NCBI RefSeq assembly: GCF_000374805.1
Contig: NZ_KB895353.1
Span: 1 to 64,000, forward strand
Reading direction: 5' to 3'
DNA length: 64,000 bases
From: Chitiniphilus shinanonensis DSM 23277
Lineage (GTDB): Bacteria; Pseudomonadota; Gammaproteobacteria; Burkholderiales; Chitinibacteraceae
Shown: positions 36,848 to 46,049 of the stretch, one piece after another
Layout: each line of letters starts with the position of its first letter
Position numbering within the stretch: position 1 is the first letter of the stretch
Made by a program: the position numbers and the translations under genes
The notes under the pieces: model-generated
Seen by the model: the letters and a program-made list of their open reading frames with translations, nothing else
Databases searched by the model: none
What the model was told of the DNA's origin: nothing

Positions 36848-39091
36848 ATGGACCTCCGACATTCCCGTCCCTTCCGGATCACCTTGCTGCTGGTCTTTGC
36901 CCTGACCCTGTTGTTGGGGATCGGGCCGTACTTCTTCGACGCCGAATACGCGCGCAACGAGTTGCGCGCGCTGATATTCCGCGAGACCGGCCGCATGCTG
37001 ACGATCCAGGGCGACACCCACGTGGTGCTGTTGCCCTCCCCGGCGCTGATCGCCGAGGGCGTCACGCTGTCCGAAACCGACGCCAGCACCCGCTTCGCCC
37101 GCGCCGACCGGGTGCGCATCGACCTGTCGCCGTGGGCGCTGTTGCGCCGGCACCAGGTCAGCATCACCCGGCTGGAGGCCGAGCGCCCCGAGCTGTCGAT
37201 CCGCCGCATCGGCAACGGTCGCTACAACTTCGACGACCTGCTCTCCAGCCGCGGCGCCCACGCCGAACTGCGCTTCGACCTGCAGGCGCTGTCGTTCCGC
37301 GAGGCGCGCTTCGACTATGTCGACACCACCAGCGGCGATTCGCTCACCCTGAACCAGCTGAACGTCACCGTCGACCGCCCGACCGATCCCAAGGAAGGCG
37401 CGCTGACGCTGAGCGGCGATCTGGTGCTGGCGCAAGGCGGTCGGCCGCAATGGCGCACCCACACCGAGGCCGGCGCCGCGCTGCGCTACGTGGCCGCCGA
37501 GCGCCGCCTGTACGTGGCCGGGCTCACCTTGTCGATGACGCAGCAGGGCAAGAGCGCCGACAGCCTGGCGGTGACGCACGCGCAACTCGACGCCACCGGC
37601 GAGCTGGTCTACGGCTGGGAGCCGCTGCGGCTGAACGGCGGCTCGCTCAAGGTGAAGGCGGTGGGCACGCGCGAGCGGCAGGCGTGGCAATGGAACCTGG
37701 ACGCGCCGCGCATCGATTTCCGCAACGGCGTGGCGCGGCTGAACGACCTGAAGTTCGCGCTGGACATCCGCAGCCCGCAAAGCCGCATCGAGGCCGAGCT
37801 GGACGTGCCGGCGCTGGCCGGCACCCAGCGCGGCTCATTGCGCGCCGATGCCGCCAAGCTGGACGTGAAGCTCAGTTCGCCCGACCAGACCTTCACCCTC
37901 AACTTCGCCAGCCCGCTGGAACTGCACCAGGGCACGCTGGCGCGCCTGCCCAACTACCGGCTGACGGGCACCTACACCAACAAGGGCCTGCCGCGCGGCG
38001 CGATTCCGTTCGAACTGTCGGGCGAAGCCAGCCTGGACCTGCAACAGGAGACCATCGCGCTCGACAACCGCGGCACGCTGGATGGCGCCGAGTTCGCCAC
38101 CCGCTTCGGGGTGCGCAACTTCGTCCGCCCCAGCTATCGCCTCGACCTGGACCTGGCGCGGCTCGACCTCACGCCCTACCTGCCGGCGGTGGCCGAAGGC
38201 GCCAAGGCGGTCGATACCGAGACGCCGTTCGAGTTCGGCTGGTTGCAGCAGATGGACGCCCAGGGGCAGCTGCATATCGGCGAATTCGTGGTGAACAACC
38301 TGCACCTGGAAAACATCGCGCTCGACTTCCAGGCCAACGACGGCAAGGTGCGGCTCGATCCGCTGTCGGCGCACATCTACGGCGGCGAGCTGTCCGGCCA
38401 GATGGAGATCGATGCCTCGGGCGACGTGCCGAGCTTCCATGTGCGGCAGCTGCTGTCCGACGTCAACGTCAACCCGCTGATGAACGACCTGCTCGCCACC
38501 ACGCGCTTCGAAGGCCGCGGTCAGCTCGACCTGGACGTCTCGGCCAGCGGCTCGCGGCTATCGGAGATCCGCGCGTCGGCCAACGGCCGCGCCCGCATGT
38601 CGCTGGCGCGCGGCCTGATCCGCGGCATGGACCTGGAAGCGCTGCTGCGCACCGCCAACCAGCAGATCAGATTGATGAACGGCGAGCAGGTGAGCCCGGC
38701 CGACATGAAGGCCAGCACCCACTTCTCCGAGCTGCACGCCAGCCTGGCCATCAAGGACGGCATCGCCAGCAACCGCGACCTCTACGTCGGCACCGGGCTG
38801 CTGCGGCTGGACGGCGGCGGGCAGATCGACCTGGGGCGCGGCAGCATCGACTACACCATGCGCGCCAGCGCCAACCCGCGCGTGCCCGAGCTGCGCGACA
38901 TCGTCGGCCTGACGGTGCCGATCCGCCTGACCGGCTCGCTGGCCTCGCCCGAATACCGGGTGGACTACACCGCGCTGCGCGAGCAGCTGGAAGCCCGGCA
39001 GAAAGCCGCCGCCAAGCCCGCCGCGCCCGCCAGGGCCAAGCCCGTCCCCACTCCGCCGGCCGCCCGGCCGGCCGCCAAGAAACAGCAATGA
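36848..39091 (+). CDS. AsmA-family envelope protein
   Basis: A 747-aa protein with one N-terminal membrane anchor (FRITLLLVFALTLLLGIGPY) and a long periplasmic beta-rich body. The AsmA signature is present near residues 35-130 (LTIQGD, LxPSPALIAEGVTL). The AsmA-like C-terminal domain (about 480-700) ends in LTGSLASPEYRVDYTAL, followed by an Ala/Pro/Lys tail. AsmA proteins are lipid-transfer or outer-membrane assembly factors. The ATG at 36848 directly precedes the anchor; an earlier in-frame ATG (36743) is unlikely. Its stop overlaps the mutY start (ATGA). Confidence 0.92.
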   Translation: MDLRHSRPFRITLLLVFALTLLLGIGPYFFDAEYARNELRALIFRETGRMLTIQGDTHVVLLPSPALIAEGVTLSETDASTRFARADRVRIDLSPWALLRRHQVSITRLEAERPELSIRRIGNGRYNFDDLLSSRGAHAELRFDLQALSFREARFDYVDTTSGDSLTLNQLNVTVDRPTDPKEGALTLSGDLVLAQGGRPQWRTHTEAGAALRYVAAERRLYVAGLTLSMTQQGKSADSLAVTHAQLDATGELVYGWEPLRLNGGSLKVKAVGTRERQAWQWNLDAPRIDFRNGVARLNDLKFALDIRSPQSRIEAELDVPALAGTQRGSLRADAAKLDVKLSSPDQTFTLNFASPLELHQGTLARLPNYRLTGTYTNKGLPRGAIPFELSGEASLDLQQETIALDNRGTLDGAEFATRFGVRNFVRPSYRLDLDLARLDLTPYLPAVAEGAKAVDTETPFEFGWLQQMDAQGQLHIGEFVVNNLHLENIALDFQANDGKVRLDPLSAHIYGGELSGQMEIDASGDVPSFHVRQLLSDVNVNPLMNDLLATTRFEGRGQLDLDVSASGSRLSEIRASANGRARMSLARGLIRGMDLEALLRTANQQIRLMNGEQVSPADMKASTHFSELHASLAIKDGIASNRDLYVGTGLLRLDGGGQIDLGRGSIDYTMRASANPRVPELRDIVGLTVPIRLTGSLASPEYRVDYTALREQLEARQKAAAKPAAPARAKPVPTPPAARPAAKKQQ

Positions 39092-40128
39092 CCCCTTCCT
39101 TCGCCGAACGCCTGATCGCCTGGCACGCCAGCCACGGCCGGCACGATCTGCCGTGGCAGGTCAGCGACCCGTACCGCGTGTGGCTGTCCGAAATCATGCT
39201 GCAACAGACGCAGGTGACCACGGTGCTGTCGTACTACGCCCGCTTTCTGGAGCGCTTTCCCGACGTGGCCGCGCTGGCGGCCGCGCCGCAGGACGACGTG
39301 CTGGCGCTGTGGAGCGGCCTGGGCTACTACAGCCGCGCCCGCAACCTGCACGCGGCCGCGCGCATGGTGATGGAACGCTTCGGCGGCACCTTCCCGCGCG
39401 ACCCGGCCGCGCTGGCCGAACTGCCCGGCATCGGCCGCTCCACCGCCGCCGCCGTCGCCGCGTTCTCGTTCGCCGTCCGCACCCCCATCCTCGACGGCAA
39501 CGTCAAGCGGGTGCTGACCCGCTGGGCCGGCATCGACGGTTTTCCGGGAGAGCGCGCGGTGGAGCAGCGCCTGTGGCGGCTGGCCGCCGAGCTGCTGCCG
39601 GCCGACGCCGCCGCGATGCCGGCCTACACCCAGGCGCAGATGGACCTGGGCGCCACGGTGTGCACGCCGCGCAAGCCGGCGTGCATGGCCTGTCCGCTGG
39701 CCGACGACTGTGCGGCCCGCCGCGAAGGGCGCCAGCACGAGTTGCCGACGCCCAAACCGAAGAAGACCGTGCCCGAGCGCAGCACCGTGATGCTGCTGAT
39801 CGCCGACGACGCCGGTCGCCTGCTGCTGGAGCAACGCCCGCCGACCGGCATCTGGGGCGGCCTGTGGAGCCTGCCGGAAGTGCCGACCACGCTGGAGGCG
39901 GAAGCCGCGGCGCGCACGCGCTTCGGCCTGGAGATCGACCCCGGCGCGGCCGGCGCCGAGCTGGTGCACGTGTTCACCCACTTCCGCCTGACCATCACCC
40001 CGCTGCCGGCGCGGGTGAGCGGTCACGCGCCGGTGTTGCGCGAATCCGCCGGACGCTGGTTCAGCCGCGCCGAAGCGCTGGCCGCGGGCATCCCCACCCC
40101 GCTGCGCAAGTTGCTGGCGCGCGCCTGA
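39088..40128 (+). CDS. mutY: A/G-specific adenine glycosylase
   Basis: A 346-aa base-excision repair enzyme that removes A mispaired with 8-oxo-G. The HhH-GPD domain has the catalytic-type Glu in LSEIMLQQTQV, the hairpin LPGIGRSTAAAV and the Asp of ILDGNVKRVL. The 4Fe-4S cluster cysteines follow C-x6-C-x2-C-x5-C (CTPRKPACMACPLADDC). A C-terminal NUDIX-like domain starts near 230 (GIWGGLWSLPE). The start overlaps the asmA stop by 4 bases, a common pairing in betaproteobacteria. Confidence 0.97.
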   Translation: MTPSFAERLIAWHASHGRHDLPWQVSDPYRVWLSEIMLQQTQVTTVLSYYARFLERFPDVAALAAAPQDDVLALWSGLGYYSRARNLHAAARMVMERFGGTFPRDPAALAELPGIGRSTAAAVAAFSFAVRTPILDGNVKRVLTRWAGIDGFPGERAVEQRLWRLAAELLPADAAAMPAYTQAQMDLGATVCTPRKPACMACPLADDCAARREGRQHELPTPKPKKTVPERSTVMLLIADDAGRLLLEQRPPTGIWGGLWSLPEVPTTLEAEAAARTRFGLEIDPGAAGAELVHVFTHFRLTITPLPARVSGHAPVLRESAGRWFSRAEALAAGIPTPLRKLLARA

Positions 40129-40145
40129 ACGGGCGGGTCCATGAC

Positions 40146-40169
40146 AAAGGCCCCGCCGGCGGGGCCTTT
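40146..40169 (+). terminator. Intrinsic terminator of mutY
   Basis: AAAGGCCCCGCC / GGCGGGGCCTTT, perfect arms 17 bases after the mutY stop, with a short T-run inside the right arm. Confidence 0.85.
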
Positions 40170-40229
40170 GCATGACCAGGAGCCACGACGAGGCTCTATC
40201 TCTGGCCCCGCGCAGTACGATGCCGCCTA

Positions 40230-40494
40230 GGGTGAATCGACATTCAAACGTGGGATGCGTTGATCCGTGGGCCGGATGGCTGCGCGAAGCGCGGCGCAGC
40301 AGATAGCCCTCCTATCTGCAAGCCGTGCGACAAAGCAGACGCCGGCCCACGGACCAACCCGCAGGGAAGGACGAAGGCCGGGCGCATGGCTGCGTTGCGC
40401 CTCGCTCGTGGGGATCACCCCACTTCGCTCGGCACGCCTTGCCCTGCATCCCGGCCTTCGTCCTTCGCACCCGCGTTTGAATGTCGATTCACCC
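40230..40494. mobile_element. 265-bp miniature inverted-repeat element with TA flanks
   Basis: Terminal inverted repeats of about 30 bases: GGGTGAATCGACATTCAAAC at the left and its exact complement at the right, ending at 40494, continuing as CGTGGGATGCG against CGCGGGTGCG. TA stands on both sides (40228-40229, 40495-40496), the target duplication typical of IS630/Tc1-mariner elements. Inside are a second inverted repeat (AGGACGAAGGCCGGG at about 40367 and its complement near 40449) and a GCAGATAG/CTATCTGC hairpin. No transposase gene. It accounts for most of the 365-base gap after mutY. Confidence 0.85.
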
Positions 40495-41024
40495 TAAATG
40501 GTGCGCACCACCTCGCCGCTGGCGCCGTGCAGCACCTTGAGCGCGTCGTCGCACTGCTGAGGCGATGCCGGGTGCACCACCACCGCCCAGCGCCCGGCAT
40601 GCACCGCCTCGCGCACAGGGGCGACCACCGCCTGGTGGTCGGGACGCGCGGTGGCCAGGCCGCCGGCCAGCAGGCCGAATACCAGCCCGAACGACGCGGC
40701 CAGGGCGGCGGCGACCACCGGGCTGCTCACCACCGCCGGAATCCCGGCGATATACAGCACCCCGTACACGATCAACCCCACCACCGCGCCGACCAGCCCC
40801 AGCGTCAGATGGGCACGGATCGCGGTCAGGACGATGCCGCGTTCCTCGGGTTCGAGCTTGCGGCCGAAGTGCGCTTCGCCGGGCCGCACCAGCCGCACCT
40901 GGCCCCGGTCGACGCCGGCATCGCGCCGCACCCGCTCGGCGGCGCCGGTGGCGGCGGCTTCGGAATCGAACAACGCGGCAATCTTGGTCCGCGCGCGCTC
41001 GGCGGAAATCAGTTCGCTCAGCAT
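40494..41024 (-). CDS. Glycine-zipper membrane protein with YflT-like N-terminus
   Basis: A 176-aa protein. Residues about 12-60 (KIAALFDSEAAATGAAERV) resemble the general-stress YflT-type domain. Two Gly/Ala-rich membrane helices follow (about 85-140), then a small C-terminal alpha/beta part. The ATG at 41024 is preceded by AAGGAGG at good spacing. The stop codon TAG is made by the last base of the miniature element plus its TA flank, so the original ending may have changed. Function is unknown. Confidence 0.8.
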   Translation of the reverse strand: MLSELISAERARTKIAALFDSEAAATGAAERVRRDAGVDRGQVRLVRPGEAHFGRKLEPEERGIVLTAIRAHLTLGLVGAVVGLIVYGVLYIAGIPAVVSSPVVAAALAASFGLVFGLLAGGLATARPDHQAVVAPVREAVHAGRWAVVVHPASPQQCDDALKVLHGASGEVVRTI

Positions 41025-41151
41025 GGGGCGCCTCCTTGCGATCAGTTGGGCCGCGGCTGCGGCCGGATACCGATAGCGTGCACGCACGGCGCCGCCGAAG
41101 CTGTCGGGACGCCGCGCGGATCGCTGTAGGACAGTGCCCGCAATACGCCGG

Positions 41152-43929
41152 TCAGGGCCCCGCCACCCGGGCCGGCGCCTGCCACAACGCCTCCAGGTCA
41201 TGGTCGCCCCAGGTGCCGCCGCAACCGATCCGTTCCAGGTACACGTGCTGCGGCGCCAGCCAGCGCGCGGCGGCGGCGTCGAGCCGGGCGCGGGTATAGA
41301 GGCGGGCCGGCTCGAACGCCAGCGCGGCCTTGCCGCCCATGCGGTACTGGAAGGCGACGGCGCTGGCGTAATCCACCGGCATCTGCGGCAGATCGGCCAC
41401 CCACTTGCGCGAACGCGCCTGCGCCCCCTGGAACTCGGCCTCGGTCACGCCCTCGCCCGCCAGCCGGCGTAGCGTCGCCACCGAGGTCTCGATGGTGCGC
41501 GCGCACGCGTCGGCCGGGACGCTGGCGCGCAGCCACAGACCGACGCCCAGCGAGCGGAACATGCCGTGGCCGGCCTCCGCCCCGTAGGAGTCGCCCTGCT
41601 CGAAGCGCAGGCTGGCCATCAGGCGCTGGCGCAGGATGTCCGCCAGCGAGGCGGCGATCCACGCATCGGCGCCGTCGAAATCCTCCGGGGCCATCACCCG
41701 CCAGATGAGGCTGGCCTCGCGCTTGGCCGGCCCGCCACCGTAGACATGCTGCGCATGGGGCTGAAGCCGTTGCGGCTCCGGCGCGGCGCGGCTGGGCGCG
41801 CGCGGCGCCACGCCGCCGAGGTAACGCGCGACCAGCGCCTCCAGCCGCGCCGGGTCGGCCACGCCGGTCACCGCCACGGTCCAGCGCGCCGGATCGCCGT
41901 ACAGGTTGCGGTGCGCGGTGACCACCTCCAGCGGGAACAGCAGCCGGTAGTCCTGATCCTTCCAGTTGTCGTAGGGCCAGACCAGCGGCGCGTACAGCCG
42001 CTGCCACGAAGCCGCGCCGAGGAACTGGCCGCTGCCGGCCTTCAGCCGCGACAGCGCGTAGTCGCGCGCGGCGGCACTGGGCGGCGGCTCCAGCAATTGC
42101 AGGTGCGCCAGTTGCAGCAGCGTTTCGAATTCCTCGGCGCGCGCGGCGCCGCCGATGCCGTGCGTGTCCAGGTCGACCCACGGCCACAGCATGACGGTCT
42201 TGCCGGCCAACGCGCCCTGCACCTGCTCGCGCGACAGCCCGCCCCAGCCGGCTTCGTTCAGATAGAACGGCACCGCGGCGGTCGCCAGCCATTCCGGGCT
42301 GCCGGCGGAAAGCTGGCCGCCGTCGATCGTCAGCGACAGCCCCATCTGCTCGCTGGGCGAGCGCTGGCGCTGCCACACCACGGTGGCGCCGTTGGCCAGA
42401 TGCAGCACGCCGCCGCCCGGCGCGTCCTCCCGCTTGGCGACCGTTCCAGCCGGCGGCAGGTGGGCCATCAACTGCACGGTATTCGCCGCCCGGCCGCCCT
42501 CCAGCCGCTGGCGCGCGCCCAGGTCGGCCACCACTTGCGCCACCTCGTCGTCGTCGATGCCGACGAAGGCCGTGGCGTTCTCGCTCGGCGCGCGCCAGGC
42601 CGAGACCACCTGCGTGGGCTGCGCGCTCAGGTCGCGCCACGCCGCGGTCACCGCCGCCGCATCGGTCTGTTCGGCGAAGCGCTCGAACAGCGCATGCAGT
42701 TGCGCCGGTTCGTAGACGTTGTCGTGCATCAGCGCGGCCACCTGGTACTGGTTGACCAACGCTGCGCTGGTCCAGCGCGCCGCCTCCATCGGGTGGTTGG
42801 CCTCGACCAGCTCGCGCAGCCGGCGCTTGCCGTCGGCCACTTCGTCGTCGCCAAAGCCATCGCGCCGCGCGGCTTCGATCGCGGCATACATCCGCTCGAC
42901 CGTGGCGCGGTCGCCGCCCTGCTTGCTGTTCAGTTGCAGGATCCATTGCCGGTGCTGCGGCGTCAGGTCGGCCAGCGGCCAGTAGCCGGGCTCCATGCCC
43001 AATCGCGCCTGGACCAGCATCATCGCCAACACGCGCCGGTAGTCGGCCAGCTCCTGCTCGAACGGGCGCGCGGCCGGCTGCGCTTCGACCCACGCCCAAT
43101 TGAGCTGTGAGCGCGCCAGCCATTGCGCCTGGAATTGGGTGAAACCGCGCCGCTCGCCGCTGGGCGCCACCACGGCGGGCTCGGCCGGCGCCGGCCCGGC
43201 CGGCACCTTGGCGAACGCCTGCCTCACCCGCGCCTCGACCTGCGCCGCATCGAGGTCGCCCACCACCAGCAACGTCATGCGCGGCCCCACGTAGTGACGG
43301 CGGTAGAACGCCTCGATCCGCGCCAGCGGCAGCTCGCGGATCACCGCTTCCTGGCCGATCGGCATGCGCGCGCCGTAGCGCGGCTCGGCGAACATCGCGT
43401 CCAGGTATTCGCCGCTCCACTTGGTCGCCGCTTCGCGCAGGCGCATCTCGTCGAGCACGATGGTGCGTTCCCTGGCGACGATGGCCGGGTCGAACACCAC
43501 ACCACCGTCCGCCCAGTCGGCCAGCAGCGTCAACGCGCGGTCGGCGGCGTCGCGGTTCACGCTGAGCTGGTACGCGGTGAAATGGTGGGCGGTGAAGGCA
43601 TTGCTGTCGCTGCCGATGCGCATGCCCTGGCCGTTGAGGAAATCCACCACTTCGCCGGGCGCGAAATGCCGGGTGTGGCCGAACGCCAGGTGCTCGACCA
43701 GGTGCGCGATGCCCTGCTCGTCGTCGGCCTCGTGCAGCGACCCCGCCCGCACCAGCAGGCGCAGCTCCACCTTGTCGGCGGGCGTGGCATGACTGCGCAC
43801 GATGTAGTTCAGGCCGTTGGCGAGGCGGCCTTCGCGTAAAGCGTCAGCTCCATCATTCCCGACCATCGCCTGGGCTACCAGGCTCCACCAAAAAACTACG
43901 AAACACAGCCATCTGAAGAAGGAAACCAA
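41152..43929 (-). CDS. M16-family zinc metallopeptidase (PqqL/pitrilysin-like), secreted
   Basis: A 925-aa protein. A signal peptide (FFRWLCFVVFWWSLVAQA, about 4-21) precedes the M16 catalytic domain with the inverted zinc motif H76-L-V-E79-H80 and the downstream acidic segment VLDEMRLRE. Further M16 repeats make up the rest, as in PqqL-type periplasmic peptidases. The start is a TTG at 43929 directly adjacent to the fliP stop (TAG 43932-43930), so it may be translated by coupling. Codons up to about residue 25-30 are AT-rich like the upstream operon, while the rest is GC-rich like the main chromosome. A start further in would remove the signal peptide. Confidence 0.9.
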   Translation of the reverse strand: MVSFFRWLCFVVFWWSLVAQAMVGNDGADALREGRLANGLNYIVRSHATPADKVELRLLVRAGSLHEADDEQGIAHLVEHLAFGHTRHFAPGEVVDFLNGQGMRIGSDSNAFTAHHFTAYQLSVNRDAADRALTLLADWADGGVVFDPAIVARERTIVLDEMRLREAATKWSGEYLDAMFAEPRYGARMPIGQEAVIRELPLARIEAFYRRHYVGPRMTLLVVGDLDAAQVEARVRQAFAKVPAGPAPAEPAVVAPSGERRGFTQFQAQWLARSQLNWAWVEAQPAARPFEQELADYRRVLAMMLVQARLGMEPGYWPLADLTPQHRQWILQLNSKQGGDRATVERMYAAIEAARRDGFGDDEVADGKRRLRELVEANHPMEAARWTSAALVNQYQVAALMHDNVYEPAQLHALFERFAEQTDAAAVTAAWRDLSAQPTQVVSAWRAPSENATAFVGIDDDEVAQVVADLGARQRLEGGRAANTVQLMAHLPPAGTVAKREDAPGGGVLHLANGATVVWQRQRSPSEQMGLSLTIDGGQLSAGSPEWLATAAVPFYLNEAGWGGLSREQVQGALAGKTVMLWPWVDLDTHGIGGAARAEEFETLLQLAHLQLLEPPPSAAARDYALSRLKAGSGQFLGAASWQRLYAPLVWPYDNWKDQDYRLLFPLEVVTAHRNLYGDPARWTVAVTGVADPARLEALVARYLGGVAPRAPSRAAPEPQRLQPHAQHVYGGGPAKREASLIWRVMAPEDFDGADAWIAASLADILRQRLMASLRFEQGDSYGAEAGHGMFRSLGVGLWLRASVPADACARTIETSVATLRRLAGEGVTEAEFQGAQARSRKWVADLPQMPVDYASAVAFQYRMGGKAALAFEPARLYTRARLDAAAARWLAPQHVYLERIGCGGTWGDHDLEALWQAPARVAGP

Positions 43930-44700
43930 CTAGCTGTATCCCATTACAAGTGAACGAGCGATCAGAGCCCAACCATCAACCAAAACAAACATCAATATTT
44001 TCAAAGGCAAGGCAATTGTTGTAGGGGGGACCATCATCATCCCCAATGACATCAATCCAACAGACACCAGCAAATCCACCAATAAGAACGGCAGTAAAAC
44101 CATAAAGGCCATTTGAAATGCTGTACGCAGCTCGCTAAGCATAAAAGCGGGAACCAGCTGCCAAAGAGGAGGCTCCTTAGCCAAGGTCTCGTGCTCCGTT
44201 TCAGCAGTCCCCTCAATATCATTACCCCGAGCGAGATCGTCCACAAGCAAAATGTCAGCCTCTCTTGTATGAGCCAACATGAATTTTTTCAAAGGGACCG
44301 AAGCCTTTTCAATAAAATCAACGGAGCTAATTTTATTTTCCAAGTATGGTTGCAAGGCCACTTCATTTATTGACCTTCCAACAGGCGCCATCGCAAACAT
44401 CGTCAGGCAGAGTGCCAAAGTAATAATCACCGACGAGGACGGGGTTTCGGGCATGCCCAATCCCATCCGCACAGAAGACAGCACAATCAAAATTCTGGTA
44501 AATGCCGTTGCAGATATCAATAAAATTGGCACCAAAGCCAGCAACGTCATCAACACAACGATGCGCATATAGCTTGTGCCATTGGCATAGTCCATTGCGG
44601 AACCAACCGCACTTGCCATCGCATGATCTTCGCTTGCCGCAAAAATAACGGAGGGCAATAGAAGAATAAATACGAAGATTAAAAATCTACACGGCCTCAT
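43930..44700 (-). CDS. fliP: Flagellar-type export gate protein FliP
   Basis: 256 aa. A cleavable signal peptide (RFLIFVFILLLPSVIFA) is followed by FliP core helices. Characteristic segments are RILIVLSSVRMGLGMPE, the periplasmic loop with LKKFMLAHTREADI, PAFMLSELRTAFQMAF and the ending LFVLVDGWALIARSLV-like. With FliQ and FliR it forms the export gate in the inner membrane. The ATG at 44700 lies inside the end of fliO and is preferred to an upstream TTG. It is the last flagellar-type gene of the operon; the M16 peptidase gene follows without spacing. Confidence 0.96.
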   Translation of the reverse strand: MRPCRFLIFVFILLLPSVIFAASEDHAMASAVGSAMDYANGTSYMRIVVLMTLLALVPILLISATAFTRILIVLSSVRMGLGMPETPSSSVIITLALCLTMFAMAPVGRSINEVALQPYLENKISSVDFIEKASVPLKKFMLAHTREADILLVDDLARGNDIEGTAETEHETLAKEPPLWQLVPAFMLSELRTAFQMAFMVLLPFLLVDLLVSVGLMSLGMMMVPPTTIALPLKILMFVLVDGWALIARSLVMGYS

Positions 44701-44977
44701 CACCTTCAATCTTTTCCTGATCTATTATTGTGATATGAGAGTCGCTCAGGTGGGCGAAATACCTCACCCCCCGCCACTCCAATTCAATTAAGCTATGCCG
44801 GGTGGATATAACCTTCCTTCCAGTTACACGAACCCATTCTTCGCCTCGTACTCCCCATCTCCCGAACTTAAGACTGCCACTTTGTTTTTTTTTGAAGTAA
44901 CCCGCCACAAGGAAAAGCAAGGCCACAACAAACAAAAACAAAAGGCTATTCAATAGGACAGACCAAATTTCCACCAT
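44687..44977 (-). CDS. fliO: FliO-like export apparatus protein
   Basis: 96 aa. One N-terminal membrane helix (LLNSLLFLFVVALLFLVAGY) is followed by a basic turn and a small beta-domain (RVTGRKVISTRHSLIELEW). This matches the plan of FliO, which assists FliP assembly. The ATG overlaps the fliN stop (TGATG) and the end overlaps fliP by 14 bases. Sequence similarity is weak; the call relies on layout and position. Confidence 0.8.
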   Translation of the reverse strand: MVEIWSVLLNSLLFLFVVALLFLVAGYFKKKQSGSLKFGRWGVRGEEWVRVTGRKVISTRHSLIELEWRGVRYFAHLSDSHITIIDQEKIEGDEAV

Positions 44978-45303
44978 CACTCCGCTGAAAAATTCACCAC
45001 TCTTACACCAAGAACCCCCTCAGAATTCACCAACTCACCAACCCCGATCAGGCTTCCGTTAAGGAAGATATCCACCGTTAGTGCAGGCTTATCTTCCATT
45101 GCAATAAAGGCGCCAGGCTTCATTTTACGCAAATCAGCTATCGACAAGCTAGCCTCGCCAATTCGAAACTCCAACTTCACCTTAACATCACCCACATAAC
45201 GCAATGGATCGAAAAGACCACTTGGCGTACGAATAAGCTCGCCCTCTTTTTCCGGCACCATATCTTTCAATTGCACAGCAGATACCATCGGAAGCTCTTC
45301 CAT
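44977..45303 (-). CDS. fliN: C-ring protein FliN
   Basis: 108 aa, the length of typical FliN. The SpoA domain occupies about 35-105: VKVKLEFRIGEASLSIADLR, a segment with ALTVDIFLNG and the ending GVLGVRVVNF. It would form the lower C-ring and dock FliH/FliI. It lies 8 bases after the FliM-like gene. Confidence 0.93.
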   Translation of the reverse strand: MEELPMVSAVQLKDMVPEKEGELIRTPSGLFDPLRYVGDVKVKLEFRIGEASLSIADLRKMKPGAFIAMEDKPALTVDIFLNGSLIGVGELVNSEGVLGVRVVNFSAE

Positions 45304-45311
45304 AAATTCGA

Positions 45312-46046
45312 TTACCTTTCATTCGACAATCTGATGACTTTCAAAAGGGACCCCGGTAAAGAAGAAACCTCGCACTCAGCCAGAAATCTATCGTTTCTCC
45401 GGACCTCAACTCGAGTTTGGACCGGCTTATCAAGCAAAATGGTGTCCCCCAACTCCAAGCTCAAAACATCCGACAAGGGTAGTTCAACAGATGGCAAGAA
45501 AACACCGTAGGCCTCCCGTTCGTCCCCCAAGCACTTTCCCCAACTGGAAACCTGTCTCTTTGCTACATCCTCCCCATAAACCCTCTTAACATCGGAGAGC
45601 CGCAACATAATCCGGAAAACCCCTAACTCGGAGCTAAGTATGACCTGGAAAAACCGTGAGCCGTCGACAACGTTCGGTGGTTCATCAACAAAACTTGCAG
45701 GGGCACATGATGAACTAGAAAGTGCCTGCCAAAAACCAGCTAACGCAGCATTCATCCATTGTTCACACCAAGCTGGCAAGCCGGTCAATAATTCATCCGT
45801 ATCATGACCTACTACATGCCTGAATAGCCAAATCCTGGCTGCATCAATCCCCCCCCAGCCGCGTAACTGATCACCTTCAGCTTGAAGCCATACGGCCGCA
45901 AAAGGGGGCTCCGCCTGTGGGAAAACAATCTCGCATTGAGGCACCACCCTAAGCCACATACCAGACCATTTCTCAACATGACGCCGAATGCTATTCAGTA
46001 GCAGCGACCGCTCAATGCTGCTATCCAGATAAACAAGCTTCTCCAT
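45312..46046 (-). CDS. Short FliM/SctQ-like C-ring protein
   Basis: 244 aa. The C-terminal 65 residues form a SpoA domain (LPLSDVLSLELGDTILLDKP). The N-terminal two thirds are divergent. Typical FliM is about 330 aa with an N-terminal CheY-binding segment and a GGxG-containing middle domain that binds FliG; I see neither. This resembles the SctQ type more than a motor switch protein. The ATG at 46046 is preferred to the TTG just upstream. Confidence 0.8.
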   Translation of the reverse strand: MEKLVYLDSSIERSLLLNSIRRHVEKWSGMWLRVVPQCEIVFPQAEPPFAAVWLQAEGDQLRGWGGIDAARIWLFRHVVGHDTDELLTGLPAWCEQWMNAALAGFWQALSSSSCAPASFVDEPPNVVDGSRFFQVILSSELGVFRIMLRLSDVKRVYGEDVAKRQVSSWGKCLGDEREAYGVFLPSVELPLSDVLSLELGDTILLDKPVQTRVEVRRNDRFLAECEVSSLPGSLLKVIRLSNER

Positions 46047-46049
46047 CAA

